Shown: positions 42,001-51,867, counted from the first letter of the stretch. The stretch is 64,000 bases of DNA from Bacillus sp. FJAT-26390 (GCF_001682865.1 NZ_MAQX01000035.1:248001-312000), one strand, 5' to 3'. Numbers and translations: made by a program. The notes: generated by a model not told the origin, from the letters alone.

Positions 42001-45000
42001 GGCAGCTCGATTATTTTGCCGTCAAGCATGGCTTTCGTTTCCTTTACTCCTGCAATCGCATCGCTAACGTCTGCGTCAATTACGAATGAACCGCGATAGT
42101 CGTTCCCCTCTGTTAATGACGGCTTGATCACAGGAGCGGTATTATCGACCTTCACCTTGCGGCTAATCGTACCCGCTGCATTATGGCTGAGCGCAATCGT
42201 ATGCTCGCCATCCGCCGTTTCTTTCGTGTCCCATTTGTAAGCTTTTGCATTCAGCTTTGCATCCGGAATCGCAAATTTAAAATCAACAAATTCATGCTTG
42301 CCCGCGCTGTCGCCCATTTTAATAGAAGCGGTCTTGCTTGCGAAGGCAGGATCATAAATTTCAGTGCCGTCCGCAAGCACGAGGCGAACATTGCGCACCT
42401 CAAAGTCATCCTTATTCTCATCCGGACGATCATCGAACGGTCCTGATTTGGAGCCCGCGTAAATGGACAATACATTCTCGCCTAGCTTAAGACGGTCCGC
42501 GGAGATTGGAACGGACAATGTAGACCAAGACGGGATAGGATCAAGGAAGGTATGCAAAATTTCCTTGTTTTGAACAACCGCGTTTTTGAAATAATAATCC
42601 GCGCCTTGCACCTCGAAAGCAAAGTACGCATCTCGTTCCACGGCGTTGTAAGTGTCCGTATTTAATGCCTTGCCGTCAATGGATAGCGTAAGCTCGTCGG
42701 CTGCAGCTGCCTCAGCTGTTCCCCGCAAAATTTTGGTGCCTGCAAGGATATCCTCTTTCGATACGTTGAGCCGCAGATCCGAACGATCCGCCCCGCCAAG
42801 AATAGTTACTCGCTTTGGATGGGTCGTTACCGTATTCGTACCGTCGGATACCTCAAAATAATAGTCCATATATTTGCGGCCAATAAGCTCCGGTGAGAAC
42901 AACGTGTGATGATACAAGCTGTCATCATAGCTTTTGGTCAAATAACGTTTGGTATAGTCCGTTTGAATATCGGATTTATAATGCAGAAGGACGGTCTTCA
43001 CGGATTGCTCGTCCTTTGCGTCGCCTATTATTTCAAGTGACTTGGATTGGTCGACCTCAGCCGCCGCCGTTAAATCATCAATCGTAGGCGGTATAAGATC
43101 CGCCACAACATGAACCGGCTCAGCCGGAGCTTGCCCTGCAAGAATACTGCCTGGCGTCGCTGCCGTGCGGCCAGGACTGTATTTGATCATCGTCGTGGTG
43201 CCGTCTGCCGGATATTTATAAAAAATGCCTCTATCCGCTTTCGTTTCTTCGTCGTTATCGTAATAAGCAGCCGTTATTTCTATTCCGCTGTTCGTTGAAA
43301 TGACGATCGCGCGTTTTCCGCCATTCGCCATGCCATCGCTGTAAAGCTTGAATAGATTAACCCCTTCCACAAGCTGCGTGCCGCCATAATTGGCATTAAA
43401 GCTAGCCGCTGTCGCAGCGGTATTGTAGCTATTAATGACCCAGAATACGGCCGTCTCCCGAGCCGGAATAATGATATCTTCATTAGCGGTTGGCCAAATG
43501 ACATCTGCCGAAGGGCCGGAATCGGTATAGCGGTAGCGTATTTTGTAATCCTTCAAATGGATAGGAGCATCGGTGTTATTGTATACCTCCGCGAATTCAT
43601 ATCCGTCTCCGCCGCCAATATTAGTCGAGTCTGGCACAAGCTCTGTCAATAGCAGCGCCGGAGCCTTCTGCGAGTCAAACTTCTCCGTATTTACGGTTAC
43701 CGGATACTCGGCGGTCGTTGCTTTATGAACGCCGTCGCTGGCTTCAATATAATAAAGCATCGTAGCTTCCGTAATCGCTGAATGAGGAATAAGTGCCTTA
43801 TAGCTGCCAGCCGTGTACGAAAGCGGAGCCGCCGTGAATTGCTGCTGTGAAACCGTCTTGTAATAAATAGAGGCCTGAAGCGCCTCCGGCTTCTCGTCCG
43901 TTATGGCAGCGGAAACTTGGATGCCGCCTTCAATCTTAGCGTAGCTTACCGATGAGACAACCGGCGCAGCATCAACCGTCTCCGGCAATTTCACCGTTTC
44001 AGCCGGAAGCTGCTCTAAAGTATTGGTGCCCGGCGTTGCAGCCAGCTTCCCTGGCTGGTCCATCATTCGCATCTGCTTGCTTCCATCAATCGGATAAGCA
44101 TAAAAAATGCCTTTGTCGGCAACGGTTTGCTCATCGTTTTGGTAGGATGCGACGGCAATATCGACGCCGCTGCCGTCTTTTATAACCAAATCCCTAGCTG
44201 ATCCGTTTGCCATGCCGTCATACGTTTGCGTAGGAAACAGCGTTTTGTTCGGGACGAGCACTGTTCCAAACAAGGCATTGAAATCATCTGCGGTGTAGCT
44301 GCCGTTGAACTTGTTCTTCACCCAAATGACGATCGCTTGGCGTGATGGGATAAGCGCGGCATCCGCCGTTTCGAGCGCCCATGCCACATCGGCGCTTGGG
44401 CCTTTGTCCGGGTAACGGTAGGCTAAGCTGTATGTTTTGAAATCAATCGTTTGATCGGTATTGTTATAAATCTCAATGAATTCAAATGCGTCGCTTCCGC
44501 CGCTATCCGGCACGTTTGTGCTATCGGGCAGCAGCTCCGTAATAAGAAGCGAAGGAACTTTGCTGTAATCAAAAACGTTCGTTTTCACCGTTACTTGATA
44601 GATCGAGGTTTTCGACGTCTCAACGCCATCCGATGCCTCGATATAGTAGTTCAACTGCGACTCGGTCAGCTTTTCTTTTGAAATGACTGCTTGGAAGCTG
44701 CCGTTCTCGCTTGTCATCGCCTGCTGCGTAAAAGCAGCATCCGAGCTGTTCTTATAATACACGCTAGCAGTTACCGTAGCGCCGGATGATACCGTGATTT
44801 GCGCGGAAACCGTCAAATCGCTCTCATACGTTGCGTTCGTTACTGCCGTGTGCGTAATGACCGGAGGCAAATGAGGCTCGCCCGGAACCTGAGCGGGGTC
44901 GACGACACCCGGTGTTGCCGCCAGCTCGCCTGCTCTTGCCATCATGACCATATTTACGCTTCCATCCGTAGGATACGAGTAGAAGATCCCTTTGTTTTCT

Positions 45001-45578
45001 TTCGTTTGATCATCATTCTGATAGGAGGCGATTGATATGATGTTGTTTGCCTTATCCTTGATAATCAAGTCGCGAGGCGCACTGTTGCTCATGCCGCCGT
45101 CCGTTTTCATCTCGAATACATTTACATTCTCCGCCAAGGATGAGCCATAGTTCGCATTGAACTGGCTTACGGTAAGAGCTGGATTTAGCTCATATATCGT
45201 TTTGCCCTTCACCCAAAAAACAACCGGCTTATGAGAAGGTATCATCACTTCTTTGTCCGTTGACAACGTCCAAGGAATGTTCTGCTCGACATTGGAAGAA
45301 TCAAAATAGTGATAGATCAGGTTATAATCCTTAAAATTAATCGGCTGATCCGTATTGTTATAAAGCTCGATAAACTCATAAGCGTCCGCGCCGCCCGCAT
45401 TTTTCGAATCAGGCACCAGCTCTGTAATCATAAGAGCAGGACCGTTCGCTGCTTCTATCGTCTGCGGCTGTGTCAAAGCTTCTTCCGCAAAGCTTGGCTG
45501 CGCTAGCGCTCCGAATAACATGGTCGTTAGCGTCACTGCCGATATCCATTTTTTTATCCGTCTAGGCATTGCTTTCAC
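39021..45578 (-). CDS. Giant surface protein: three lamin-tail domains, metallophosphatase, SLH anchor
   Basis: The protein is 2185 residues. The GTG at 45578 has GAGGAG about 11 bp upstream; an ATG three codons later is possible. After a signal peptide (about 1-31) come three lamin-tail (LTD) domains (about 45-195, 340-500, 640-790), each with LLITELVPDS, YEFIELYNNTD and GMANG..R-type motifs, alternating with Ig-like strands. Several Ig-like/jelly-roll domains fill about 800-1400. A calcineurin-type metallophosphatase (about 1420-1700) has the full metal set: WMSDTQ, HTGDIVDESD, AGNHDV, AFHEY and SGHYHD. A Pro/Thr/Ser linker (about 1775-1800) and three SLH repeats (about 1990-2185) end the protein. 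It should be a wall-anchored phosphoesterase acting on extracellular phosphate or nucleic acids; the substrate is unknown. Confidence 0.88.
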   Translation of the reverse strand: MKAMPRRIKKWISAVTLTTMLFGALAQPSFAEEALTQPQTIEAANGPALMITELVPDSKNAGGADAYEFIELYNNTDQPINFKDYNLIYHYFDSSNVEQNIPWTLSTDKEVMIPSHKPVVFWVKGKTIYELNPALTVSQFNANYGSSLAENVNVFEMKTDGGMSNSAPRDLIIKDKANNIISIASYQNDDQTKENKGIFYSYPTDGSVNMVMMARAGELAATPGVVDPAQVPGEPHLPPVITHTAVTNATYESDLTVSAQITVSSGATVTASVYYKNSSDAAFTQQAMTSENGSFQAVISKEKLTESQLNYYIEASDGVETSKTSIYQVTVKTNVFDYSKVPSLLITELLPDSTNVPDSGGSDAFEFIEIYNNTDQTIDFKTYSLAYRYPDKGPSADVAWALETADAALIPSRQAIVIWVKNKFNGSYTADDFNALFGTVLVPNKTLFPTQTYDGMANGSARDLVIKDGSGVDIAVASYQNDEQTVADKGIFYAYPIDGSKQMRMMDQPGKLAATPGTNTLEQLPAETVKLPETVDAAPVVSSVSYAKIEGGIQVSAAITDEKPEALQASIYYKTVSQQQFTAAPLSYTAGSYKALIPHSAITEATMLYYIEASDGVHKATTAEYPVTVNTEKFDSQKAPALLLTELVPDSTNIGGGDGYEFAEVYNNTDAPIHLKDYKIRYRYTDSGPSADVIWPTANEDIIIPARETAVFWVINSYNTAATAASFNANYGGTQLVEGVNLFKLYSDGMANGGKRAIVISTNSGIEITAAYYDNDEETKADRGIFYKYPADGTTTMIKYSPGRTAATPGSILAGQAPAEPVHVVADLIPPTIDDLTAAAEVDQSKSLEIIGDAKDEQSVKTVLLHYKSDIQTDYTKRYLTKSYDDSLYHHTLFSPELIGRKYMDYYFEVSDGTNTVTTHPKRVTILGGADRSDLRLNVSKEDILAGTKILRGTAEAAAADELTLSIDGKALNTDTYNAVERDAYFAFEVQGADYYFKNAVVQNKEILHTFLDPIPSWSTLSVPISADRLKLGENVLSIYAGSKSGPFDDRPDENKDDFEVRNVRLVLADGTEIYDPAFASKTASIKMGDSAGKHEFVDFKFAIPDAKLNAKAYKWDTKETADGEHTIALSHNAAGTISRKVKVDNTAPVIKPSLTEGNDYRGSFVIDADVSDAIAGVKETKAMLDGKIIELPFPTSSAKLAQGAHTLEVTAADQVGNTAAAKVNFTVPDENPLAPELVSPQQDAADLGNSVKLSVNVKDPLGDSMKVLFFQGFKYDANAKAGFKAYRNAADVEPPKEMAPAGEKAFAEEDYKAIGKIDGQYLVDDSVEQFPYQRFEITLDHSVVDSDLVEISWKGKSLEGRKVSLYAWSASAGKWEMLDTVVAGNEDFELGAEVKAGQFRNGNSIQVMVQDQVAESDDPYDFSFVWMSDTQYYSETYFQYYRDNVAWIRDHLADNKIKYVIHTGDIVDESDKEYQWIEADKNMKVLDDAKIPYGVLAGNHDVDHQKGSYLDYWKWFGEDRFKDQPTFGGSYKNNMGHYDLVSAGGNDFIIVYMGWGLGDVEIEWMDKIVKQYPNRKAILAFHEYLLVSGNRAPIADKVYERVVLPNKNVFATLSGHYHDAELKSDAIDDNGDGVADRTVYQMLADYQGAEDGGLGYMRLMQFDMKNNKLHIKTYSPTLDDYNYYDPKEFPGKDEFSLDLDLGATTKRVATDYFGVRVYTGNQIGETVNAESGTEASALWSGLDSNSEYEWYAVAEDEHSGLALSDVWRFSTGASNPDPGEPTPSPTPTPSPSPTPKPGGGTQAVIELEASKDGSFKLYKEAIQKAISSAAANAVIEVRLASPASAGASLLELAGEGVRALQQSSHPIRIVSRTVTLDLPAGALPEAAVQASSIQLIMNVKATDETTSATGAAVEQNKSLAATGLVYTLELKSVNSSGTAETVHHFNQPVKVTRTLSSDELKAFDIDYAGVYYLNGSTSEYVPSTFEGNIVTFVTNHFSHYAILEYRKTFTDVIGHWAEPFISKLAAKHAVTGFDANRYAPSKVITRADFAVIAVKALGFLDAKAEANAFTDVASGKYYAAYVNKASELGLVTGDQGKFRPDAAITREEAAAILMRVYAYVNPASAAAPAGKAFDDIALASNWARESIEAAQALGLVNGKGGNRFEPKANVTRAEIAKMIWTAVE

Positions 45579-45675
45579 TTGGATAACACGCTCCTCAAGT
45601 AATTTCAGCCCGAATTCGGGCGCAGGAAAGCAAGCGAAGCCTGATTGAGCTCCGCCTTATCTGCTGCTTCCCTGT

Positions 45676-47322
45676 TTATTGCTGGACGTACCTCTTATAA
45701 GCCTGCTCATAGATACGCATATACTCATCCAGCCCCATTGTCTCTAAGGTAGACGTATAGCGGTCCCATGCCGTGAACGGAACATTGCCATTCACAAATT
45801 GCAATTCCATATCGCTAACGAAGCTCTCCATATCCGCCCCGATGGTAGACATAAACAAAGCCTCGTCCTCGGTAAAATTGAATTTTCCCCACACTTCCTT
45901 TATCGCATCCGGCTTTGCTTTCTCCGCTGCTGCCAGCGCTTCCGGCAAGGATTCCGAACCCTTGAAGTAGGATTGCCGCACAAAGCCCGGATAGCTGCCG
46001 CCCAGCCAAGTGACATAAGGCATAAGCGCCTGATCCTGCGTTAAGCCGTCCGAATGATGGGTGATGGAATCGACATATTCAAGCGTGCCGTCAGGCTTCT
46101 CGGTATAGGTTACGCCCTTCTCTCCCATGAAGAAAAAGGTCGCTCCCTCCTCGCCAAAAAAATAATCCATCCAGCGTACCGTAGCTTCCGGATAACGATT
46201 GGCTCTCGTTATGGCGAACGCCCCTTGATGGACAAGCGGCACTTTCATTTGCGTATAGAGATGATCGCCATGCGGTCCTTGCAGCGCTCCGAGGCCTACA
46301 AATTCATCTCTTCCCATCACCGTTGCCGGATTTGGGACAATCGCAGCGCCTAACAAACCGTTCTTGCCTTTCGCGTTCAACGCGCTTTCTTTAATGGAGA
46401 AAATCTCCTTGTCCAGCAGCCCGTCTGCCTTCAAGCCATGAATATACTGCAGCAGCTCCTGATAGGCTGGCAGCGACTTGGTGAATCTCAGCTGCCCTGT
46501 TGCGGGATCAACATCGACCAGCTTATGCCCAAGTCCCCGGTTGCCGAGTCCCCAAGCTCCCTTTAACTGATTGATCAGCGTGCCTATGCCGACGCCGCTA
46601 TAGGGCACCTCGTCATGGATTCCGTTTCCGTTCAAATCCGCAGCTTTCACTGCGAGCAAATAGGCTCGAAACTGCTCCGTCGTTTTGGGTTCAGCCAAAC
46701 CTAGACGCTCCAGCCATCCTTTGTTCACCCAGAGCGGCGTTCCGATCTGCATCGACAAATAGTCCGGGTCATAGAAGGACGGAAACGAATAGATATGGCC
46801 ATCGGGCATCGTAAGCCCTTTGCGCAGAATCGGATACTTGTCCAGCAGCGCTTTGAAATTAGGCGCATATTGTTCAATTAAGGCATCAAGCGGAATAAGC
46901 ACACCCTGCTCGCCATACTTCGCCAGCTCCTCCGATGTCAGCCGTGCCGAATAGAAGGCATCGGGCAATGGCTCGCCTGCTAGCGCCAATGCCCGCTTAT
47001 CCGCCAAAACCTCGAAGGGGACAAGCTCAAATCGCACATTCACATTCGTAAGCTTCGCATAGCTTTTCCAAACGAGTGTTTCCTCGAAGGGTTCGCCATT
47101 GTTCGGAGATTTACCGGTGAAGAAGGTGAGCGTTATCGGTTCTTTCAAGATAGGCATACCGGCCTTGCCGCTTCCTTGCACGTTATCCTGATTCTGCAGC
47201 GCTGGGCTGATCGGCGCTAACGGAGCCTCGCCTCCACACCCGGAAATTGCTGCCATTGCCAAAATCCACATCGCAATCACATATCTAATAGGCTTGTTCA
47301 CCCGCAAGCAGCTCCTTCTCAT
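45676..47322 (-). CDS. Extracellular solute-binding lipoprotein of an ABC sugar transporter
   Basis: The protein is 548 residues (GTG at 47301 with AAGGAG at 10 bp is an alternative start, giving 541). A lipobox AISGC (Cys about residue 29) anchors it outside the membrane. The rest matches the large family-1 solute-binding proteins of the LplA/YtcQ type, with GEPLPDAFYSARLT, LNGNGIHDEVPYSG (a Ca-binding-like loop) and WMDYFFGEEGATFF. It probably captures an oligosaccharide. It is divergent from the AraC-type membrane regulator that normally controls such transporters. The matching permease genes are not in the window. Confidence 0.85.
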   Translation of the reverse strand: MRRSCLRVNKPIRYVIAMWILAMAAISGCGGEAPLAPISPALQNQDNVQGSGKAGMPILKEPITLTFFTGKSPNNGEPFEETLVWKSYAKLTNVNVRFELVPFEVLADKRALALAGEPLPDAFYSARLTSEELAKYGEQGVLIPLDALIEQYAPNFKALLDKYPILRKGLTMPDGHIYSFPSFYDPDYLSMQIGTPLWVNKGWLERLGLAEPKTTEQFRAYLLAVKAADLNGNGIHDEVPYSGVGIGTLINQLKGAWGLGNRGLGHKLVDVDPATGQLRFTKSLPAYQELLQYIHGLKADGLLDKEIFSIKESALNAKGKNGLLGAAIVPNPATVMGRDEFVGLGALQGPHGDHLYTQMKVPLVHQGAFAITRANRYPEATVRWMDYFFGEEGATFFFMGEKGVTYTEKPDGTLEYVDSITHHSDGLTQDQALMPYVTWLGGSYPGFVRQSYFKGSESLPEALAAAEKAKPDAIKEVWGKFNFTEDEALFMSTIGADMESFVSDMELQFVNGNVPFTAWDRYTSTLETMGLDEYMRIYEQAYKRYVQQ

Positions 47323-47604
47323 CTCACTCCCCGTTAGATCTGGATCATGCTGCAGTCCGATCTTATAACGGAGCGTTTATTTTTGTGTATCATCGTTTCT
47401 TTCGATAGTTGCCCTTTCTTTAGAAACCGCATTAACAATGGAAATTTCAGTATAAATAGGCACTAGTCCGAAGCATTAACGGCCTCTCTTTACAAAAAAT
47501 CAAAATGGCTGACATACCGCTGGACCCATGCTTGCAGTAACATAAAGAGAGAGCCCGTCCCATACACCATCGTTCAGTCCTCATGCCGAAAGGAGCTTAT
47601 TGCC

Positions 47605-49878
47605 GTGACACTCCGACGCTATTTGCCGTCACGCTCGCTTTTTGTTACGAGCTTGCTATGCTTTATATGTATCATAGTTTTGTTTTCGCTGTTTAAGGGA
47701 CTTAGCTTTACGTTCTTTAAATCAAAGCTGGAGCGAGAAATTATCGCCTCCAACCGGATGCTGCTTGAGCATACAGCAGAGCGTTACGCCAACCATTTCT
47801 CTAGGCTGGAGACGCTTCTCTACAATAGATACAAGAGCAAAGAAGTGCAGAGCTTCAACCGGCAAATCCGCATGTTCGGAGAAGCCGACACCGACTACCT
47901 GACCGCTAGCAAAATATCGGCAGGACTTCGGCCCGAAGCCAATGATCCGCTGTTTTATTTGGAGAGCCTTATCATTCATTTCGGGGGCAATGCGTTCGCG
48001 GTTGATCAGGAGGGCAGCAGCAGCGCGGAGGATATGTTCGAGAGAGCGTATGCGAGCAGTACTTATCCTTATCCATTCTGGCAAGATCAGCTGCTTACGG
48101 CGAGCTCGCTCACTCTTTTGCCTGCTGCGACATATAAGCATTCTGTGGAATTGCCTGCGAGCAGCACGCTCATGCCGCTAGTATTCAAGCTCCCCGGCGA
48201 TGACTATCAAATCATCGCTTTGCTCGACATGGATAAGGCCCGGCATGCGTTCTTTGGCGATTCATCCACTCAGCAGCTTGCCATATTAGACGACAACGGG
48301 CGTTTATTGTACCCTGCCGAAGGAGCCTCCGCACTAACTGCCATACCGGAATTCAACAAGGGTCAAAAACATATGCTCCGGGATGGGAAGTACTGGTTTA
48401 GAGCTACCGATTCAAAGGATCTTACTTACATATCCGCTGTTCCCGCCATTGAAATCACGTCGCAGCTTCGCAAATGGAACGTCCTTGCCGCTGCTTTGGC
48501 CGCTATCATGCTGCTGATTGGCTTAGGCGCATCCATTCTCTTCAGCAAAAAGCTGGAACGTCCGGTCAAGCAGCTTATCGCTGCCGTCACGAACCGTCAT
48601 GCGGATACGGCGGATACGGTACAAAGCCAAATTAAAGAATTCACGTTTATTGACCGCAGCATCAAGGAGCTGCTCAAGGAACGCGAGGAAGTTCAGGCGA
48701 AAATGACCAAACAGCGCTCCATCTTAACGAGCTTCGGTTATATTAGCCAGTTGAAAAATATAAACGAGGATATTGTGGAATGGGAACAATTTTTGTCCAC
48801 GAATGAGAGCTATACAGTGGTGTTATACGAGCTGCGCTTTCGCAGCCCCGTGCTTGGCGAGCTTAATATCAGGCCGGAGCAGGCTTCACTTGCCATTCGT
48901 GAGCATATCCGCCTTATTGCCACTCAGCATTGTCCGGACTCGCATACGTTTCAAATGGAGAAAAATTATATTTTGACCGTAGTCAAAGGCAGCCAAAAGC
49001 ATGAAACCGGGGAGATGCTGGGGGAGCTTAAGGAAATGCTCGACCTAAATAAGCATTATTGCCTAGTGACTGTTGCGGTTAGCTCGCGATTCGAGCATCC
49101 CTCCCAGTTCAACTATGCCTACGAGCAGGTGCAGGCGCTTGCCAAGCAAGCCTGCCTGTTGGAAGAAACGCAGCTAATTACAGAGTTCCGCGAAATACCG
49201 GATATGGTTCGTTTAACGGCGATGCAGGAGCAGGAGCTTGCTGCCGCTCTTCAAGCCGGACAGGGAAATGAAGGATACAAGCTTCTTGCGTATATGCTGG
49301 ATGAAATGTACAGCCGAGGGGCGTCAGCGCTCCAATACGAAACTTTCGCTGAGCATGTGTATGCCATGGCGATATCGCTGCTGGAGCAGCAGCGCATCGA
49401 GGCCAGCCAGTCATGGTCGATCAAGCCGATTCATTACCGGCTTGCTGCCTGCTGTACGCTGGAGGAATATAAGGATGTGCTTTACCGGCTTATGGAAGCG
49501 TCGGGGGAGCTGGTGAAGGAGAATAAGTCGGACGCTGCCGCCGACCCGATTATCGCGCGGGTTATGGCTATCATTGAGACACAGTTCGCTGAGGAGCTGT
49601 CGCTTGATTATTTGGCTGATAAGCTGAACATGTCGGGCGCTTATCTCTCCGCTTATATTAAAGAAAAAACGGGCATCAATTTCAGCGAGCATTTGAACAG
49701 CATTAGAGTCGCGAAGGCGAAGGAGCTGCTGACCGGCACCACATTAAATATTAATGATATTAGCCGCCAGGTTGGATACCATAATATTACTTCGTTCAAC
49801 CGCATGTTTAAGAAAGTAACCGGGTTTGCGCCAGGTGAGTTCCGCAAGCAGCATGTGCTGGAGAGGCAGACGGGATAG
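47605..49878 (+). CDS. Membrane-bound AraC-family transcriptional regulator
   Basis: The protein is 757 residues. A membrane helix at about 15-37 and another at about 295-317 enclose an extracellular dCache-like sensor. A HAMP-like linker (about 320-375) precedes a cytoplasmic region and a C-terminal AraC double helix-turn-helix (about 655-750): ELSLDYLADKLNMSGAYLSAYIKE and LNINDISRQVGYHNITSFNRMFKK. This one-piece architecture is typical of paenibacilli, where such proteins sense carbohydrates and activate the adjacent ABC transporter. The neighbour here is the divergent solute-binding lipoprotein gene, its likely target. Confidence 0.85.
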   Translation: MTLRRYLPSRSLFVTSLLCFICIIVLFSLFKGLSFTFFKSKLEREIIASNRMLLEHTAERYANHFSRLETLLYNRYKSKEVQSFNRQIRMFGEADTDYLTASKISAGLRPEANDPLFYLESLIIHFGGNAFAVDQEGSSSAEDMFERAYASSTYPYPFWQDQLLTASSLTLLPAATYKHSVELPASSTLMPLVFKLPGDDYQIIALLDMDKARHAFFGDSSTQQLAILDDNGRLLYPAEGASALTAIPEFNKGQKHMLRDGKYWFRATDSKDLTYISAVPAIEITSQLRKWNVLAAALAAIMLLIGLGASILFSKKLERPVKQLIAAVTNRHADTADTVQSQIKEFTFIDRSIKELLKEREEVQAKMTKQRSILTSFGYISQLKNINEDIVEWEQFLSTNESYTVVLYELRFRSPVLGELNIRPEQASLAIREHIRLIATQHCPDSHTFQMEKNYILTVVKGSQKHETGEMLGELKEMLDLNKHYCLVTVAVSSRFEHPSQFNYAYEQVQALAKQACLLEETQLITEFREIPDMVRLTAMQEQELAAALQAGQGNEGYKLLAYMLDEMYSRGASALQYETFAEHVYAMAISLLEQQRIEASQSWSIKPIHYRLAACCTLEEYKDVLYRLMEASGELVKENKSDAAADPIIARVMAIIETQFAEELSLDYLADKLNMSGAYLSAYIKEKTGINFSEHLNSIRVAKAKELLTGTTLNINDISRQVGYHNITSFNRMFKKVTGFAPGEFRKQHVLERQTG

Positions 49879-49896
49879 CCGCTTATTATTTATACT

Positions 49897-50853
49897 CTAC
49901 TGCAACCCATAATGAATATTGATTGCTCTTGCCTCCTCCATAACTCTTGACCGCAGTTCAGCAGGCTCAATCGCTACAATGCGCGAGCCATAGCTTAATA
50001 TAATTTCGCATGCGGACTCCAGCCCTTGAAATTCAACCGCTGCTGTTAGCCAGCCCTCCTGCCCGGAGGGCTGGCTTTCGATTATTTTGACATATCGCTC
50101 CTTGGACAGCCGTGTTAGCACCGATTCCAATACGTTCACCACGGCTGGATATTGCGGCAGCCGCTGCTTGAACTCGCCCACAGACTGCTCCCAGTAAGCC
50201 GCCAAATCGAAATCCGAAGGCCGCTCAAACCGCTCCGCTAACACCTCAGCTCCCAAAAGGCGCGAGATGCGGTAAGTCCGCATCTCGCCCTCTATTTCGC
50301 CGACCAAATACCATACGCTGCGCTTGGCCACAAGGCCTAACGGGCGAATGATTCTCTCCGCTTCACCATCCTCCCGCTGATAGCGCAGCCGCAATAGGCG
50401 TTCCTCCCATACCGCCTCCTGCGCGACAGACAAGAGAGGCATAAGCTCCTGCATTTGGTGCCAGCCCGCTCCGTCGATATGAATTTTCTGCCTTGCGAGA
50501 GCAGCTCCCTTGCTTACTTCTGCCGGAGAAGCTGCAAGCAGCTTCTGCACGGCGGCATCGTACTGGCCTTCGATTCCTAGATCACCAAGCAGCGCAGAGT
50601 GGCTGGCGACGAGGACGGAAACCAGCTCCTCCGTATGCATGCCGGTCAAATTGGTCCGATAGCCCTCGGACAACACCCATCCCCCATGCTGCCCTCTCTC
50701 CGCATACACCGGAACGCCCGCTTCGCTTAACGATTCCATATCGCGAATAATCGTCCTCTCGGACACCTCAAGCTTTTCTGCCAACGCCTTCGACGTCATC
50801 TTCCCGTTGTTTTGCATCAATAATACGATTGCGATTAAGCGCCCCGCTCTCAT
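49897..50853 (-). CDS. YafY-type HTH/WYL transcriptional regulator
   Basis: The protein is 318 residues. An N-terminal helix-turn-helix (about 1-60) has ALAEKLEVSERTIIRDMESL. A WYL domain (about 140-215) has LLRLRYQRED, VAKRSVWYLVGE and RTYRISRL, and a WCX C-terminal domain follows. WYL regulators respond to small ligands or nucleic-acid stress. It is divergent from the SDR gene at 50983, with 129 bp between the starts, so the two may be linked in regulation. Confidence 0.85.
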   Translation of the reverse strand: MRAGRLIAIVLLMQNNGKMTSKALAEKLEVSERTIIRDMESLSEAGVPVYAERGQHGGWVLSEGYRTNLTGMHTEELVSVLVASHSALLGDLGIEGQYDAAVQKLLAASPAEVSKGAALARQKIHIDGAGWHQMQELMPLLSVAQEAVWEERLLRLRYQREDGEAERIIRPLGLVAKRSVWYLVGEIEGEMRTYRISRLLGAEVLAERFERPSDFDLAAYWEQSVGEFKQRLPQYPAVVNVLESVLTRLSKERYVKIIESQPSGQEGWLTAAVEFQGLESACEIILSYGSRIVAIEPAELRSRVMEEARAINIHYGLQ

Positions 50854-50982
50854 GCGCCCTTCCTCCTCTGCCGCTCACATTCTTTTTTATAATTGTAGCA
50901 TGAATATATGACAGGAGCTGTCGTATATCGTTTGCTAAACTGACAAAGAGTAAACCTTATAACGATGATTGGAGAGATCAGG

Positions 50983-51867
50983 ATGAAACCATTACAAGGT
51001 AAAATAGCTGTCGTTGCCGGCTCCACACGCGGCGCAGGCAGAGGCATCGCAGCAAGTCTAGGGGAAGCGGGCGCGACGGTATATTGCACGGGCAGAAGCA
51101 TTCGCGGCCATGCCTCTGACCTGAACAGGGCGGAAACCATTGAGGAAACAGCAGAGCTAGTCACGGCACGCGGTGGTATCGGCATTCCGGTCAAGGTTGA
51201 TCATACGGTGGAAGAGGAAGTACAAGCGTTATTCGAGCAAATCAACATGGAGCAGGACGGTCAGCTTGATCTGCTTGTCAATAATATTTGGGGCGGAGAG
51301 AAATTAACGGAATGGGGAAAGTCATTTTGGGAGCATTCGCTTAGCAAGGGGCTGTTAATGCAGGAGCGTGCGGTGAAGGCGCATCTGATTACGAGCCATT
51401 ACGGCGCGCCTTTGATGGTTAAGAGGAAAAAGGGGCTCATCATTGAAGTAACCGACGGGATCGATTACCGTTATCGCGGGAGCTTATTTTATAGTTTGGC
51501 CAAAATATCGCCGATCCACCTTGCCACCGCTATGGCAGCCGATTTGCAGCCATTTGAAGTAGCCGCCGTTGCGGTAACGCCCGGATTTCTTCGTTCGGAG
51601 GAGATGCTGGAGCACTTTGGCGTGACGGAGGACAACTGGTTTGATGCGGTGCACGGCGGCAAGCAAGATGCCGAGCATTTCGCCCAATCGGAAACGCCGT
51701 ATTTCGTCGGCCGCGGGATAGCTGCGCTTGCAGCAAGCAAGGATCTTTTGGAGAGATCAGGTCAAGTTTTCCCAAGCTGGCAGCTGTCCGATGAGTTCAA
51801 CATCATCGATGTTGACGGCAGACAGCCGCACTGGGGAAATTACGCGAAGCAGCATGGTTTCCTGTAA
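50983..51867 (+). CDS. Short-chain dehydrogenase/reductase (DHRS1-like)
   Basis: The protein is 294 residues from the ATG at 50983 (GGAGAGATCAGG just upstream); an earlier ATG at 50965 lacks a site. The NAD(P)-binding motif GSTRGAGRGIAASL (about 14-27) and a Tyr-x-x-x-Lys pair in FYSLAKIS (about 170-176) give the SDR catalytic core. VNNIWGG takes the place of the usual NNAG, as in the DHRS1-like subgroup. The substrate is unknown. It is divergent from the WYL regulator, a common layout for regulator/target pairs. Confidence 0.85.
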   Translation: MKPLQGKIAVVAGSTRGAGRGIAASLGEAGATVYCTGRSIRGHASDLNRAETIEETAELVTARGGIGIPVKVDHTVEEEVQALFEQINMEQDGQLDLLVNNIWGGEKLTEWGKSFWEHSLSKGLLMQERAVKAHLITSHYGAPLMVKRKKGLIIEVTDGIDYRYRGSLFYSLAKISPIHLATAMAADLQPFEVAAVAVTPGFLRSEEMLEHFGVTEDNWFDAVHGGKQDAEHFAQSETPYFVGRGIAALAASKDLLERSGQVFPSWQLSDEFNIIDVDGRQPHWGNYAKQHGFL

